A stretch of DNA of 64,000 nucleotides from positions 29,760,001 through 29,824,000 of the forward strand of contig OZ316892.1 of NCBI GenBank assembly GCA_973895155.1, given 5' to 3'. This stretch comes from Marsupella aquatica (Eukaryota; Marchantiophyta). Positions 1 to 11,932 of the stretch are shown here, in pieces. Position 1 is the stretch's first letter, and each line of letters opens with the position of its first letter. Below the pieces are notes generated by a model. The model did not search any database, was not told the origin of the DNA, and was given only the letters and a program-made list of their open reading frames with translations. The translations under genes were made by a program, and so were the position numbers.

Positions 1-92
1 TCATTTGATTTGGGCAGAAATTATTGGCTATGTACCTTTACAAGGAAAATTTGGTTCAGTTTCTACCTTAGTTTACTTGATTGTGTGTGTAG

Positions 93-1518
93 GTTAAAAA
101 GAAGCAAAACGAGGGGTTATTGCTGGAGATCTTGCAACCCGAGTTGAGAGAGAACGGTGTACGAACTGAAGTAGTGAGAGCCATCAATGTTGGTCTGTTA
201 TGTATACAAGAAGATCCAACAAGGCGCCCATCAATGTCTCAAGTAGTAAACATGCTCTTGGGAAGTATGGATACACCAACAAGCCGCCCATCAACGTCTC
301 AAGTAGTAAACACGGTGGGAAGTATGGATACAGTACAAGAGCATGAAAATGACCAACCTGATTTGGAAGACCCATCGACTGAAGGTAAGATTAAATATCG
401 ATGTGAACCCTCTCAATTCTCATGATGGAAGAAGGCTTTTTTGTCGTCTAGAAAAATTAATGTGAATGATCACTTTGGTCATTTCTCATCGCATCTGTGA
501 TGTAAGAAGCGTCCTCATATCTAAGCTCTCACTGAGAAAGAGAACTCAACAGGTGACAGAGGCTGGAGTGAAGGTAGTGTGACTACTTGGTTTGATTTTG
601 AAAGACATATCATATCATGCAAAACAAATTAGAAACATCATGCTCAGGTCTGGGGAGAGCTAGTTGTGGGTGCTGTGAATAGTGAAGATACCGAATGTGG
701 ACTTGAATGGATGTGCCACACAAAATTCAGTACGCGATGTGTTTCCGGTCAGCGCACAGTCTGTATTTCCGCATTATCTTTGTTTCGAGCTTGTGTGGAA
801 TTGAAACGACTCGATTCATTTGAATCTTCAAGTACTTTTTTACAATCGTTCAGGACGGCTGAAAGTTATTAGTAAGTACAAAGCTTAGACAGGTTGACGT
901 ACTGTGTGGAAGAGTGGAAATCTGGAATGACCGATATTCGTTCCCAGCCTTTTTCTGGTGGAAATATTGATTGTGAGTTTGCACATGGTTGCAGATGACT
1001 TGGACGATTTATATAGTGACCCGATCACTGAGGAGACTATGTGCGACCCTGTAAGCTGCTCTGATGGCCGGACTTATTGTCGATGGACACTGATCGACAA
1101 TGGAATGACCAGGTCACCATATGACAGGACAAAACTGACTATCTATTGTGATGACATCACTGCAAGGTCAAGATTATTTAGAGCCATTCCAGAACAAGAA
1201 TCAAAGTTTCGGGAGCGTCGAAACAAACATCGAGAGGAGGCCCTGCAGCACGCACGGACTGATCCAGTCGAGTTGGAGTGCGCCATAGAGAAGCTGAACG
1301 ACATTCTCTTGTGGGACCGTGGAGATACTGAATGTCGGAATGAGCTTGCTCGTGGTCTAAGTCTTGTTTGTGAAACATTTACTCAAACATCGCTTTTGGA
1401 TACAATTCCTGAGGTGATGCACGAAGATGTGATAAGAGCTAGACTTGATAGCGAAGGAGCTCTCGTTCTTAAATTCTTGGTGCTATTTTATATTGCAATC
1501 TGGACGTTCATAATCTAG
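93..1518 (+). CDS. Kinase-U-box fusion protein, copy 1 (5' part lies outside the window)
   Basis: Two exons are visible: 93-384 (kinase C-lobe, after acceptor TGTGTAG) and 995-1518 (U-box exon, after acceptor TTGCAG). The donor at 385 is GTAAGATT. Joining leaves phase 1 on both sides and gives one open frame ending in TAG at 1518. Exon 1 carries the end of a plant receptor-like kinase domain ([20 protein letters not shown]). Exon 2 carries a U-box core ([20 protein letters not shown]) and ends in a hydrophobic tail of about 18 residues (FLVLFYIAIWTFII), likely a membrane anchor. If the intron is retained, the kinase frame stops at 425. Exon 1 is 292 nt against 235 nt in the other two copies. 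The extra 57 nt duplicate the [10 protein letters not shown] segment in frame. Known family: U-box proteins are E3 ubiquitin ligases, and plant U-box kinases place the kinase before the U-box. That the two parts form one gene is inferred from conserved splice phase, not from transcripts. Confidence 0.66.
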
Positions 1519-3361
1519 TAGATTCCAGGCACAGAGTGAATTTAATGCAGAACTCTGACCAAGTTATCGTAAACAGTGGGGAAGACTCTGGTTAATGGTG
1601 ACATTTGATTAAGGCTAAGAGTCTCTAGAAGTCCTGCTTCTATGGAGTATGAAGACCGTGCATCAAGGCGAAGCGTCAAAATGGTGGGTATATCAAATTG
1701 CATTTCCTGACTCTAAGATTAAAGTCAACACTTGTTTGAGTATCAATGATTACCATGTTTGGTCGTCAAATATCTGGTTGCCGTCTCGACATTGCCGTTT
1801 GATATCTCGTTGGATTTCCAGTATTTATCTTAGTTTTTGCAATCCTGAGTATTGATGGCTCTGTCGTTAATTTCATTTATATGTAGGAAGGAAGGCAGAA
1901 GCACCACCAGCAGCTCCGAATTGACCGAAGCCAAGTCACTCACTTCCGTCCAGCAGTCCAAGGAAATAACTCATTGTACGTGGACAAACTGGGTATATAT
2001 ACCGAGGACGAGATATGGGCGGTTCCAAACCCAGTGAAGTTCAGACTGCATGAGAAGTCAATATTGTACAAAAATATTTTCCGGTGAATTTCCGTCATCT
2101 CACTTTTCTGATCGGTCCTTCAAACTTAAGATCGCATTTTATCTGTAAACCTGTGCATAATCTCGGGCAAAATGCGTTTCCGTGACTTGCAGAGTGTTAT
2201 TTTCTGAGCTTAGTGGTTGACTTTTAAACTTTGTAGATGACGATTAGTGTCGGAAGAGTTCCTTCTGCCGGAAATCTTCGAGCGACCAGTAATCTGAAAA
2301 CTCCAGTAGAAGGACGATGCTCAATGCAGTGGTTCGATAGATTCCAGTGGAGACCCTTTAATTTCTTTAAGTGCTCTCGTCTGGGATTTCTCGTCTGCAA
2401 GCTTAGCCTCTTGATCAGGTTCAATCAGTCCGATTTACACCTTGGCGAAGAAAGGATATTTGTCTCAGCAGATGGAAAAAGATATAGTAGAGGTTATCCT
2501 AGGACCATGGAAACATCCAACAACGCCAGGAAGTCTGCATACCTTCCGCCGATTTTTTGACGAAAATAGAAGAGAAGAGCAGAGAAGAGAAGCTGATATC
2601 TAGTTAGGGGACATAGAGAGAAGCTGGTATCTAGCTAGGGAGACAGAGTTTGTAGCAACAGTTGGAAGACATAAGAAGCAACTCTGGAGTAATTTGAATA
2701 GGGTGCCATTCACTCAGTGGATCTGGGTTCAATTGCGGAAATTTTCTGGATCCTTCGCATGATGAAAAGACGTTCGCGCAGATGCGGCATTTTGGAGCCG
2801 ATGACAAAACTGGAGGAGTATTTACTCGTTCTCACATGTAGCATAAAAAAACAGGGGACTGGTTGGCAACAATGTTTGAGGCGGTGGGCTAGGTTGGGGG
2901 CCAGGTATATAATTATGCCAACTCGGTCCTTGTGAGGGAGCTTTCGGGATGCCAGTGGACCTTGATGTATTTCCGTGTTGAAGAGAAATCATCAGGGGCT
3001 GACGACAACTCAGTAGGGGCAGAATGAGTTTAGTTTGCCACGTTGATCAGCAATCGTGGATGGTAGTACTTAGGAATCAGAAAATTCTCGACCGATCCAA
3101 GTTGTTTGTTGATCCCCAAAACTTATTGGAAAGAATTGGTTACTGGGTGTTGACAGAACTCAGTAAAAAAAATGAAAGGTCATGTCCAACCCATTCATTG
3201 TATGAGACTGAGTGCTTTGGTTGTTGCATTTGGAAGACTACAATTTACAGTTTTGACTTTCTACTCGGTTAGTTGAGTGGTTTTCAAGATTGTAATCTAG
3301 TGTGGGTGAAGCTAATTTCTAATGTAGAGGGAAATTATATGTCCAGTAAGGGTTGGGGGTT
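1519..3361. other. Flank of copy 1 with duplicated downstream sequence; no gene recognised
   Basis: About 1,640-2,510 is recognisably similar to sequence downstream of the U-box exon in the other two copies (near 49.5-50.5 kb and 61.9-62.6 kb). It includes a short block beginning with GAAGG, encoding R-K-H-H-Q-Q-like residues, near 1,885. I cannot tell whether it is 3' UTR, a further exon or unselected sequence. A purine-rich stretch at 2,565-2,660 has two short near-repeats (agaagctg-tatctag). From 2,660 to 3,361 I see no convincing coding region. Confidence 0.4.
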
Positions 3362-3785
3362 CACTAATAGAAAACAAGGTTATTTATGAACGCAACAATG
3401 ACTACTCACATGGTCTTTTCAACAAAACAATGACGCATCCGTTTCTGTCTTTCTAGATGCGTTGCAATGGACATTTGGGTCATGGTCCTTTCAGACAAAT
3501 GATGCAAAAACATGTGGTCAATTCATACCTTCCGAAATGACTTATTTTATGATTTGGTCATAAATGGTGAATGGTCCGAAATGACCAAAAAACCACCGTC
3601 GATGGTTTCCATACCCAATTACACAACGCCATGTGGCAGTTAAAGAACAAAGGTCATTAGTCATTTTGGACTTGTCCAAACTGACGCACAATATGTAACA
3701 AATCAAGTAGTGACATGTGCCTCAAAGGGTATTCACCATGTGGCAATAGGCTTGGGTCATTTTGGACTTGTCCAAAATGACTACA

Positions 3786-6079
3786 TTATAGACAAGTCAT
3801 ATGGGGGCACGTGGTTGAATTGGGAGGTGACACGTGAAGATACACATTGGTCATTAAGGATATGTCATTAAGGATATGTCTACCTTCTTTGGTATCTATA
3901 GTCACCTTACTATGACTAGGCACAAATGTTGGAACTTGTGCATTACTGGAGTGATGTGCCATCCACGTAGTCATCATGCTTGCCAACTCCTTCACAGTGC
4001 CTCTCAACTCATCGACATCCAATTTCACAGCCCCAATGACAATGATCTCTTCTTTTGAATGTGGGGTCTATAAATGACTCACAAACCAACATAACATTCT
4101 CACTGTCAAACTAACAAACAACACAACATTGTGTCAATTGAAATAGAAAATGATGTACAAATTAGATTGGAATGACAATACTCATAGCTGATCCATGTCT
4201 GTATCCTCGCCCCAGTAAACTAGCACTCCCCACTTGCCAATGATGGGCTCACCTTTGATCCCAAAAGACTACGAGTCTGACCTTCTGCACTTGCCAATGA
4301 TGGGCTCATTGTCACCTTTGGCAACGAACTGTGACTACCAAGGTTTTCTTTCAGGTCAGATATACCTGGGCTTGATCCTCTCTTCTGCTTCTGTTCAAAC
4401 ACACAATGAATGAGAATCATAGAGTATGTTTTCATCAAAATTCACAAACAATGACAGAATTGATAGTGAAATGATATAGACAGTTTACCATTCTCTTTGC
4501 TGCTGCAACATGCCCTCCTCTTCCAAAGTGAGAGGTATCTTGCACTCGTGCTCTTTTATCAGTCATCTGTTTACTCAAAAATATCATTGCTGGACTCGTG
4601 TCAAAATGAGATACCAAAGCTGCCCATTTCTTTGGATCAACACTAGATGGCCTAGGTTTGGTTGAATCCTCAGTGCAAACTTTCTTCCAGTAAGTATGCA
4701 TTTTATGGCGATCTCTCTTCAATATGCTATGACAATGACTCTAGAATAATTTATTGTCAAGAAATTCCCCACCCACATACTTCCACTCAACTGCCATGCC
4801 CTGGGCCCTCAATCTTAACTAATACATGGAGGACGTGCAAACGCTCGAAAGGTAATTTTTATTCATTTTGAACTAATAATCATAATTATTACCGGTAATA
4901 AGGGAACTTTTAATAGTAAAATGGAAATAACAAGGGGTAAACAGGAAAAGTGCCCGATCGCAGGGGGGTCCACTTCTTTTACACGGAGTGAGGGCCCAGG
5001 GCTGCCATGTTATTCCACACATTGGTTATATCATTTTGATGATGATCAGTCCATTTTGGCTTTGATACATCAAAGGCTCTGAGTACATTGCCACGAAGTT
5101 CCTCTAGCCAGTATTGTTTGTTGGGATCAGAATCATCAATGTCATTGTCATAAATCTGCATTTCACATGCAATGTAAATTCATAACTCTGGAATTTCTGC
5201 AAATTCCAAAGATTTATACACAATAACATCCTCACAACAATGTCTAAATCTACATTCACAAAAAGTAGAATACTCACTTTAATGTGTTTGGGCACATCTT
5301 CCTAAGTCCTTCGTTCATTGGCAGCTTTATATCAAACATCTTCTTAGCATGCCTTCATTCCCTGCACATCTCATAGGCCCCGCCTGTAATGCACACACAT
5401 GCATTCAATCAGAAAATATGTACATTGAAAAGTTGAGCAAATGCACTTGCATATGCATGACAAGCAGATTGTGTATTACCTTAAGATCCTCTAGAATGTA
5501 GTATGTCAAATTGACCTGATCTGCCTTTAGATGCTGATGGAACCACTAAACAAACACACAACACCAAAGCACTTCAATGAATCATTTCATTTCCAAGTAG
5601 AATATCAACTTCCAAACACACCTGAAAAGTATATCAGTAAAATCCACTCACTTTCATAATTATAAGAGTCCAGTGTCTGGGTCTTGCCAACATCTCACCA
5701 GCCCACCTCCACCAGGCCCAGTCTTCTTAGGCCCACGATCTTGTTTCTGTACCTACATCATGGACAACGTAGGCATATTAACAAATACTTTGAAAAAGGG
5801 ACAAGGATCCCTTCCTATTAGGATGATGAAGTTCAAGCATTACTTGTTGTTCACTCTCTGGTTTTGACCCTCCAATGTCAGAATTCTCAATGTCATATAC
5901 CTAGAATGAGAGGCATAGCCATCATCACCAGACTCTGCCATCTTCACCTTGGTAGCTTGTGATAGTCTAGAGCTCCTCCTCTTTGGCAATGTTTTAGTTG
6001 AAGTACCTTTCACCAATGCAGGCTTTCTTCTCTGTCGTTGTACATGATTGTGTGGTTGGGCCTCTAAGGAACAAAGCAA
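3786..6079 (-). pseudogene. TnpA-like CACTA accessory transposase, broken
   Basis: Minus-strand fragments read from right to left. A basic, low-complexity N-terminal part (KRRSSRLSQATK) lies near 5,840-6,079. A segment at 5,002-5,161 contains YWLEELRGNVLRAFDVSKPK. The segment at 4,435-4,790 contains DPKKWAALVSHFDTSP and ARVQDTSHFGRGGH, resembling the plant Ptta/En/Spm transposase domain. A C-terminal helical piece (ELRGTVKELASMMTTWMAHH) lies at 3,786-4,028. The 203-bp MITE at 4,799-5,001 splits the second and third segments. Removing it with one copy of its 8-bp TSD puts them back in the same frame. Other stops remain, for example just after the FLDNKLF segment near 4,740. Family assignment is by motif resemblance only. 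Confidence 0.5.
4799..5001. mobile_element. 203-bp hAT-like MITE, copy 1
   Basis: The termini CCCTGGGCCCTCA and TGAGGGCCCAGGG are perfect 13-bp inverted repeats. The element is flanked by an 8-bp target-site duplication, CTGCCATG (4,791-4,798 and 5,002-5,009). It is non-coding. The interior is AT-rich with TTATTACCGGTAATAA-like sequence. It is inserted inside the CACTA TnpA-like gene. An 8-bp TSD fits hAT elements, but the ends do not start with the usual CA, so the superfamily is tentative. Confidence 0.85.
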
Positions 6080-6503
6080 TCATCAACATACACCAATGCA
6101 GATCAAACATACATGAAAAATGAATCTACAACACAATAACAATGGTACTTATGTACAGGATCCATACTAGTATGAGACCAATCTGGAATAATCCAACAAA
6201 ACATGAGCCAAAAAACTCTATTGACTGAATCAAAATTGCAACAGACATTTTAACACACACGTCGGCATGAAGTCTGGCCCCAACAGATCACACATAACCC
6301 TAACATTATGCTCTATGTTCCAGTTTCATTCCTCCTCATAAGCATTCATAGAATGTGACAACCCCTGCATTAATCTTCCTTTCATAGGCTGCATTCACCA
6401 ACTGCACAAATGGGCATTTGAACATTAGTTTGATTTCATATATAGTCCATACATGTAGTCCATCTATGGACTTCACACACCTAAAACCTATTCACTGCTT
6501 AGG

Positions 6504-7994
6504 AGTGGTGGACCTTGCCACCCAGCGCCCTCACCAATCCCAACACCCTCTCCTAAGTTCCCCTGGTGCCCGAACGCCTCCACGGAACTCTTGGAGAAAA
6601 CAACTTGGTGCCCTTGGCACCGCCCGCGGCCACTCCCATACGAAGCCGCACTTGCCCCCTAACACGACCGCCGCTCAACGGTCTTCACAGTCTGCGCAAG
6701 CCACCAACTGAGCACTCTAGTCAAGACTTCGGTAAGTAACCCAACATGATCTAGTTCTCCATAAGTCTAGCATCCTAATTCAAGCTCAGCAGACATTGGT
6801 AAGTAGGTCAGCAATAGGTCCTCCAGATGCCATAAGCCAGAACCAGAGCCAACACCCACTGTTCGTCCAGAACAGCCCCTCTTCGGGTGCAGCTTGAGTT
6901 CCCCCTCGTACCTATCAATCCCCAACTGACCGCCTTGCCCCCAGGATGTGCTCATGGCCCAATTTGTGTAGCTTGCCCTAAAGCTTGTCCGAACATGTCG
7001 GGACCATAAATAATGGCCCCAAGTAACTCTAGTAACCAACTCTCAGACCTCGCTCTGCTGATAGCCTAGGGGCCAAGTTCACTTGGAACTCAACCTCCAT
7101 GCCTACTTGGCCTTGCCTCCCCAAAGCAAGCTCCCTAGGGAGACTGAACGCAGTTCGGTTGCTATTCGGTAGGATTTGGCAAGCGGGCGAGATAGCCCCC
7201 ACAAACCGCTAGAATCCATGGCACCCCTAGACCCAGATGAGTTCAGGAAGATGTAGTCCTCCTTGAGAGCTTTCCAACGCACCCAAGAAGTACCCCAATG
7301 GACTTCCCGTTGTGAAGTTATCGCCGTTTTTGTTTGACATTTTCCCTTAGTGTCACGATCACCGCGGCCCATGACTTCGGCTCGCCCTTAGCCCCCTGGG
7401 AGACACCACTCCCCTCATATATGCTTCTGGAGACCTGCCACCCCCAGACCAACTTTGGTCCCCAAATTTTGGCCCCCCACCTGGACCCCAACCCGCATGT
7501 CTGGGCGCACCACCAACTGGCAATGTCCAGACATTAATAACTTTCTAGTTAGGTGTCTGTAAGTGGAGACTTGCCTTAGCCCGGTGTGATAGGGCCAACC
7601 CGGTGCTGATGCCTAGGCCATCAGAACCCGTTGTCGCTTGGGGCCCCCGATCGGCCAAACCTGAATCGGGCCATAACTCGTGCCCTAAGCATTCGTTGCC
7701 CAAGAGGAGCTCTCATTCAAGCCCTCAAAACTCAAAGTCCGTCTGGGGGTCCGGACGGTCGACCTTGAGTCTGGCCCTTTCCCCTAGACCCGACTAGCCC
7801 TCAACTAGTCTAAGTCTTTAGTGTGTGTCGCCAGCTTAGCGCCTTGCCTTCGCTAGTGCCACGTCCCATTGCCGATAAGTCTCCCCATACTAAGTCATCC
7901 CCAGATGGCCGTTCCAGGCCTGGACCATAGGGGAGCTCGGCGTCAAAGTCAGCGGCATTGGAGCTAAGTGTTAAGGTAGTCGTGTTCCGCGACT
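6504..7994 (-). repeat. 3' LTR of the chromovirus (1,491 bp)
   Basis: The plus-strand left end is AGTGGTGGACC and the right end is TTCCGCGACT. Sense-strand ends are therefore AGTCGC...CCACCACT. The sequence is clearly related to the LTRs at 16,598-18,100, 35,658-37,761 and 58,673-59,750. The TSD TTAGG lies immediately left of it. Short open frames here are without coding signal. Confidence 0.85.
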
Positions 7995-8479
7995 TGCACC
8001 GCCCCTTAAAAATGGTCATGTCCGCGTGACCTAAGTAAACATTCCAACACGCCTAGACCACTTTAGGTCTAAAAAATATTGTAGGTAACAAATGGTTTGC
8101 CCATAAGGCTGACGCAAACCAGGTTGGTGTGCGCATTCCCAACTTGGGAAATTCCAACTAATCCCACTCATCCAAGTAGGATGCCAGTCGGGATGCCAGT
8201 CCAAGCAGGTAAGCCAACTCCAAACTTGTCGGACCCTTTGTTCTCTCCTTGGGGTAAGTCTTCCCTTTAGTTTGAACCAACCAGCCCACAGATGTGAGGC
8301 CAACTCCATCAACTTCCACTCACAAAAAACAAATCGGCCACCCAACAACCTCTAGCTCCCATGCAATCTGACTTTACCATTAAGAGGCCGAAAGGAGTGA
8401 AACCAGGATACAACTCACAAAGGTAGCCACAGTTGCCTATACTAGGTCACAACAGCGGTAGGCTGCTTTGCTTACGATA

Positions 8480-9406
8480 GCTGCCAAGGATCTCTGGGGC
8501 ATTACCTAAATTTTCTTTCGGTTCCCAAGTACTCTCGGCCTGATCATATCCGTGAACCATTTCACCAAATACTCCAAGATTTGTCTCCCTAGCTTGCGTT
8601 TGTAACAGTGGTCCAGAATTGCCTCCACCTCAAACTCCTCAGTGTCCTCCACTAGCATGGCGTCTGGACGCAAGACTTGATCCTTGTTGGGGTCGTCATC
8701 TGGCTAACATGGTAGCTTTAATTTGCCTACGCCCATTTTCTTGGGTGTCTCCAACACCACCGAAATTGGATTATCCTTGTGGGCCCATCGTATTATGCGA
8801 TAAGGCCTCGCATATCTTGGAGCCAACTTCCTACTTATGTTCCCGTGGTATTGCTCAGGTCTCAACTGTAACCAGATGCTCTCCCCAATTTCAAAGCTTG
8901 TAACCTGGCGTCGATGTTTATCCCCTTGTTCCTTGTACCGACTTTGGGCAAGGGTCATACCCTTCGTAGCCGCTTCCACACCTAGGCGCCACTCTCAAAT
9001 AAAATTGTCCGCAAAATGAACCTTGCTTTCCGTCTGCCAAGCTTTCAGATTTATGAACCAGGAGGGCGCCCTTGGCGTCCTCCCTGTGGCCAACACAAAC
9101 GGCGCAAACCCCGTCGTTGAATGCTTGGTCGAGTTATACCTAAACTCGACCATTGTTAAGTGCTTTGCCCAATCCTTTTGATTGGCCATCACAAAGTGAC
9201 ACAGATAATCCTCCACGATACCATTCACCCGTTCCGTTTGGCCATCTGTCTCATGATGATACGCTGATCCCCTAGTAAGGTCTGTGTCGGATAACCAGAA
9301 CAACGCCTTCCAGAAGCGGCCCGTAAACTTAGTATCGTGGTCGGACAGGATATGCAATGGCAATCCCCATTGTCGGAAGACATTGTCAAACACTAGACCG
9401 ACAACC
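8480..9406 (-). pseudogene. Chromovirus integrase, C-terminal half, plus chromodomain
   Basis: Reading down the minus strand from 9,406: the second catalytic Asp (LHILSDHDTKFTGRF), the catalytic Glu region (HHETDGQTERVNGIVEDYL), then the integrase C-terminal part (QLRPEQYHGNISRKLAPRYA). A chromodomain follows at about 8,640-8,480 (EVEAILDHCYKRK, EYLVKW, then STWEPKENLGNAPEIL in a shifted frame). The chromodomain assigns the element to the chromovirus clade. In that clade it is known to bias integration toward modified histones. The N-terminal half lies beyond the inserted element at 11,933. Confidence 0.8.
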
Positions 9407-10021
9407 AACACGATTTCGGACCGAACGAGAACTATTTCCTCTAAACGAGAAGTGTATTTTCATTTTCCGCCGAATCTCGCGAAATCGACAGTTTTTTTCA
9501 TCAAAAACACATTTTTGGGGAAATAATGTAATTCGTATCAGAGTTCGGATTGAAACAGCAAATTTAATAATGATCAAAACCAATGAAATTCATGCTAACA
9601 AACATTCATATTATCAAGGAACAATTAGATCCAAAAAACTTTCTCCTCAACCTCATATTCACGCTCTCCAAAGATATATGAAAGGTCTTATCTATAAATC
9701 CATATCCACGTTTCGAGCCAAGTGCGATAACTGTATTGGACTCCGGATTTGAGCCACGAAAGCTCCGACCCAATCTCAGTTTTCTCAGTTTTTGGATATT
9801 TACCAAAAATATTTTACATCACAGTCGATAAGAATTACTGCACGGTTCGTCAAACTTACCTTGCAGTTACCTCCGCAATTGACCAGTTACCTCCGCAAGT
9901 GACCATGATAGTCAACATGCCATTCTTTCAACAGCAATGCGCAGTCCGATAAAATTATCGCAAAAACTACGGGCGACAAAAATACTAGTCAACAATACTA
10001 AGATCCTTCGGTTCATCGGTT

Positions 10022-10509
10022 AAATTTCAAAATTCCTATCCATATGAAGAAAACTCTTCGCAATACCAACATCAGATAAATTTATCGCTTCAATTTCAAA
10101 ATTGCAACTTCCATATGAAGGAACCCCTTTTGCAATACCAACATCAGATAAATTTATCGCTTCAATTTCAAATTGCAACTTCCATATGAAGGAACCACTT
10201 TTGCAATACCAACATCAGATAAATTTATTGCTTCAATTTCAAAATTGCAACTTCCATATGAAGGAACCACTTTTGCAATACCAACATCAGATAAATTTAT
10301 CGCTTCAATTTCAAAATTGCAACTTCCATATGAAGGAACCACTTTTGCAATACCAACATCAGATAAATTTATCGCTTCAATTTCAAATTGCAACTTCCAT
10401 ATGAAGGAACCACTTTTGCAATACCAACATCAGATAAATTTATCGCTTCAATTTCAAATTGCAACTTCCATATGAAGGAACCACTTTTGCAATACCAACA
10501 TCAGATAAA
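10022..10509. repeat. Tandem array of a 71-bp unit, each with one palindrome
   Basis: About six and a half copies of a 71-72 bp unit. Each unit includes TTCCATATGAAGGAACCAC, TTTGCAATACCAACATC and the palindrome GATAAATTTATC. The first copy is diverged and the last stops inside the palindrome. Open frames across it are by-products of the repeat. Further single palindromes occur outside the array at about 9,947, 10,634, 11,154, 11,248, 11,302, 11,378 and 11,470. Confidence 0.9.
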
Positions 10510-10755
10510 TACACTCTGAACCACACAACCCGAAGTCAGGGGAGGCAGAGTCAATTACATTCAAAGTGTTTCTTTACAAACTCTTCTCGAGCAAACCTTA
10601 GAGCACCCAAAATGGACTAGAGGAATGAGGAGTGCGATAAATTTATCGGATGTTTGCAGCAATGCCTCATCCACTCAGACTCGTCCATGCCATGCAAGAA
10701 TTGTCCGCTTCCCGCTTTCTCCAAGATTTATCCAAACTCTACGAAACTGATCTAA

Positions 10756-11150
10756 CTACTCATACGAAAAGCACCCAAGCATATCTATGGGAGGGAGGAA
10801 ATGAGTTTCCTCTCGGAAGACCCTAGCAATATGTATGTTTGAGAGAAGGTCGGCATTAGGAATGCTTGCGAGCATTTTGTTTATGTCATTGATCTCACGG
10901 ACTGCATATTTCAATAGCGCCCAAAATCGTGTACCAACAACAAGATGGTTCCATTTCTTTGAGGTGGCTCCAAGACAAATGATTGTTCTCATTCGAGTTA
11001 GTCGTTCTTCTGGTAGATTTCCAATATATACCTATTGTCCACGGAGTGCAATCGACCTTCCGTTGTGCCTCCTAAACCCGGCAACAGTGCGACATCAGAG
11101 ATGAAGATGAGTCTCCAAACAAAACAAAGGAAAATTATTCTCATAGGAGG
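10756..11150 (-). pseudogene. Relic of the F-box-like gene in the small element
   Basis: The minus-strand frame 10,756-10,992 contains IICLGATSKKWNHLVVGTRF, then SIPNADLLSNIHIARVF and LPPIDMLGCFS. It aligns along its length with the gene at 33,136-34,189 in the 16-kb element (MVWLGCTSKKWNHLVICTRV, SIPDGKPLQNVHIEAF, LPPIDFLGLFS). No good start or N-terminal domain remains. It occupies the same end and strand in both elements. The LG-TSKKWNHLV core resembles the second half of an F-box, but that is a guess from pattern. Confidence 0.6.
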
Positions 11151-11932
11151 ATGCGATAAGTTTATCGCACTCCGCATTTGAATTGAAAATATGACTTCCT
11201 CAGACACCTAACCCCTGAATTCAATCTTTCACAAAAATGACAACTCTGATAAATTTATCGGATTCTCAATTACTCCTCTTTCCATGAAAGGAATGAAGAC
11301 TCCGATAAATTTATCGAAATGAAGGCAACACCTCTCTAAACACTGGATCAAATGATTGCAACGGAGGAATGCAGAATGCGATAAATTTATCGCAGTCCGC
11401 TCGGATCTGGATATTTTACACTAAATGACTAGTTAGTCTTACATGGAGAACTTGAACAGGAATGGCTGTTCCGATAAATTTATCGGGTTTTCGGTAGAAA
11501 GAGTCGAATCGCTTGGGATGAATGTAAGACTCGATGGGAGTTTGGTATTCGCTCTCAGTCAGGAGATATTTGCTCTGGCAAAAGCAAATGTTTTATGGGC
11601 AGCCCGCTCCTCTTTATATAGGAGACGCTCTAAACCATGGTTAATTTCCCCTTAACCATGGTTAAGTTTCCCCTTTACCTGGGTTAGTGCGTGGTCGTTC
11701 CTAGATTACGTGGTTCAGACCAAGTTACTCGCAGTTCAGACTTTTTCACTGATGGAATGTAAAACCCGATGCACGTATCGCTCCCTACATTCCCACGGCG
11801 ATGCAATGGAGGAAAGTGGCGTTTCGGAGAGTTTTTGCCAGTTTTATCGGTCATTGCATTGCCTTAGAAAAAAAACGGGATCGGGCTAAACGAGAACTCC
11901 GACACACTTCTCGGTCGGTCCGAAATCGTGTT

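Larger units (their letters stand above)
3362..6503. mobile_element. Decayed CACTA (En/Spm) transposon, left portion
   Basis: The left terminus at 3,362 reads CACTAATAGAAAAC, close to the usual plant CACTA terminus. Behind it, 3,400-3,790 contains repeated subterminal motifs such as GGTCATTTTGGACTTGTCC in both orientations, as expected for this superfamily. A decayed TnpA-like gene follows on the minus strand. The right terminus is not visible. The Ty3 element starting at 6,504 interrupts the host sequence, which resumes at 15,574. The terminus may have been lost or may lie beyond that point, where I could not find it. Confidence 0.55.
9407..11932. mobile_element. Small TIR transposon (2.5 kb), sibling of the 16-kb element
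   Basis: The ends AACACGATTTCGGACCGA and its reverse complement form 27-bp inverted repeats with two mismatches. The 4-bp TSD is AACC (9,403-9,406 and 11,933-11,936). Removing the element and one TSD copy joins the two integrase halves in frame, which fixes the boundaries and TSD length exactly. The ends share AACAC-N-GGACC-A-CGAGAA with the element at 19,040-35,112. Content: about 14 copies of a GATAAATTTATC palindrome, a 71-bp tandem array and a relic of an F-box-like gene on the minus strand near the right end. No transposase is seen, so it is probably non-autonomous. Confidence 0.88.

Noticed and set aside
6418-7800. Several 60-100 residue frames across the LTR
   Set aside because: They lie in the non-coding LTR; similar frames arise by chance in other LTR copies in other phases.
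10102-10475. Overlapping 100-residue repetitive open frames on both strands
   Set aside because: They are produced by the 71-bp tandem repeat lacking stops; no domain or start context supports a protein.
10022-10509. CRISPR-like array
   Set aside because: The entire 71-bp unit repeats with no unique spacers, and the genome is a eukaryote; it is a tandem repeat.
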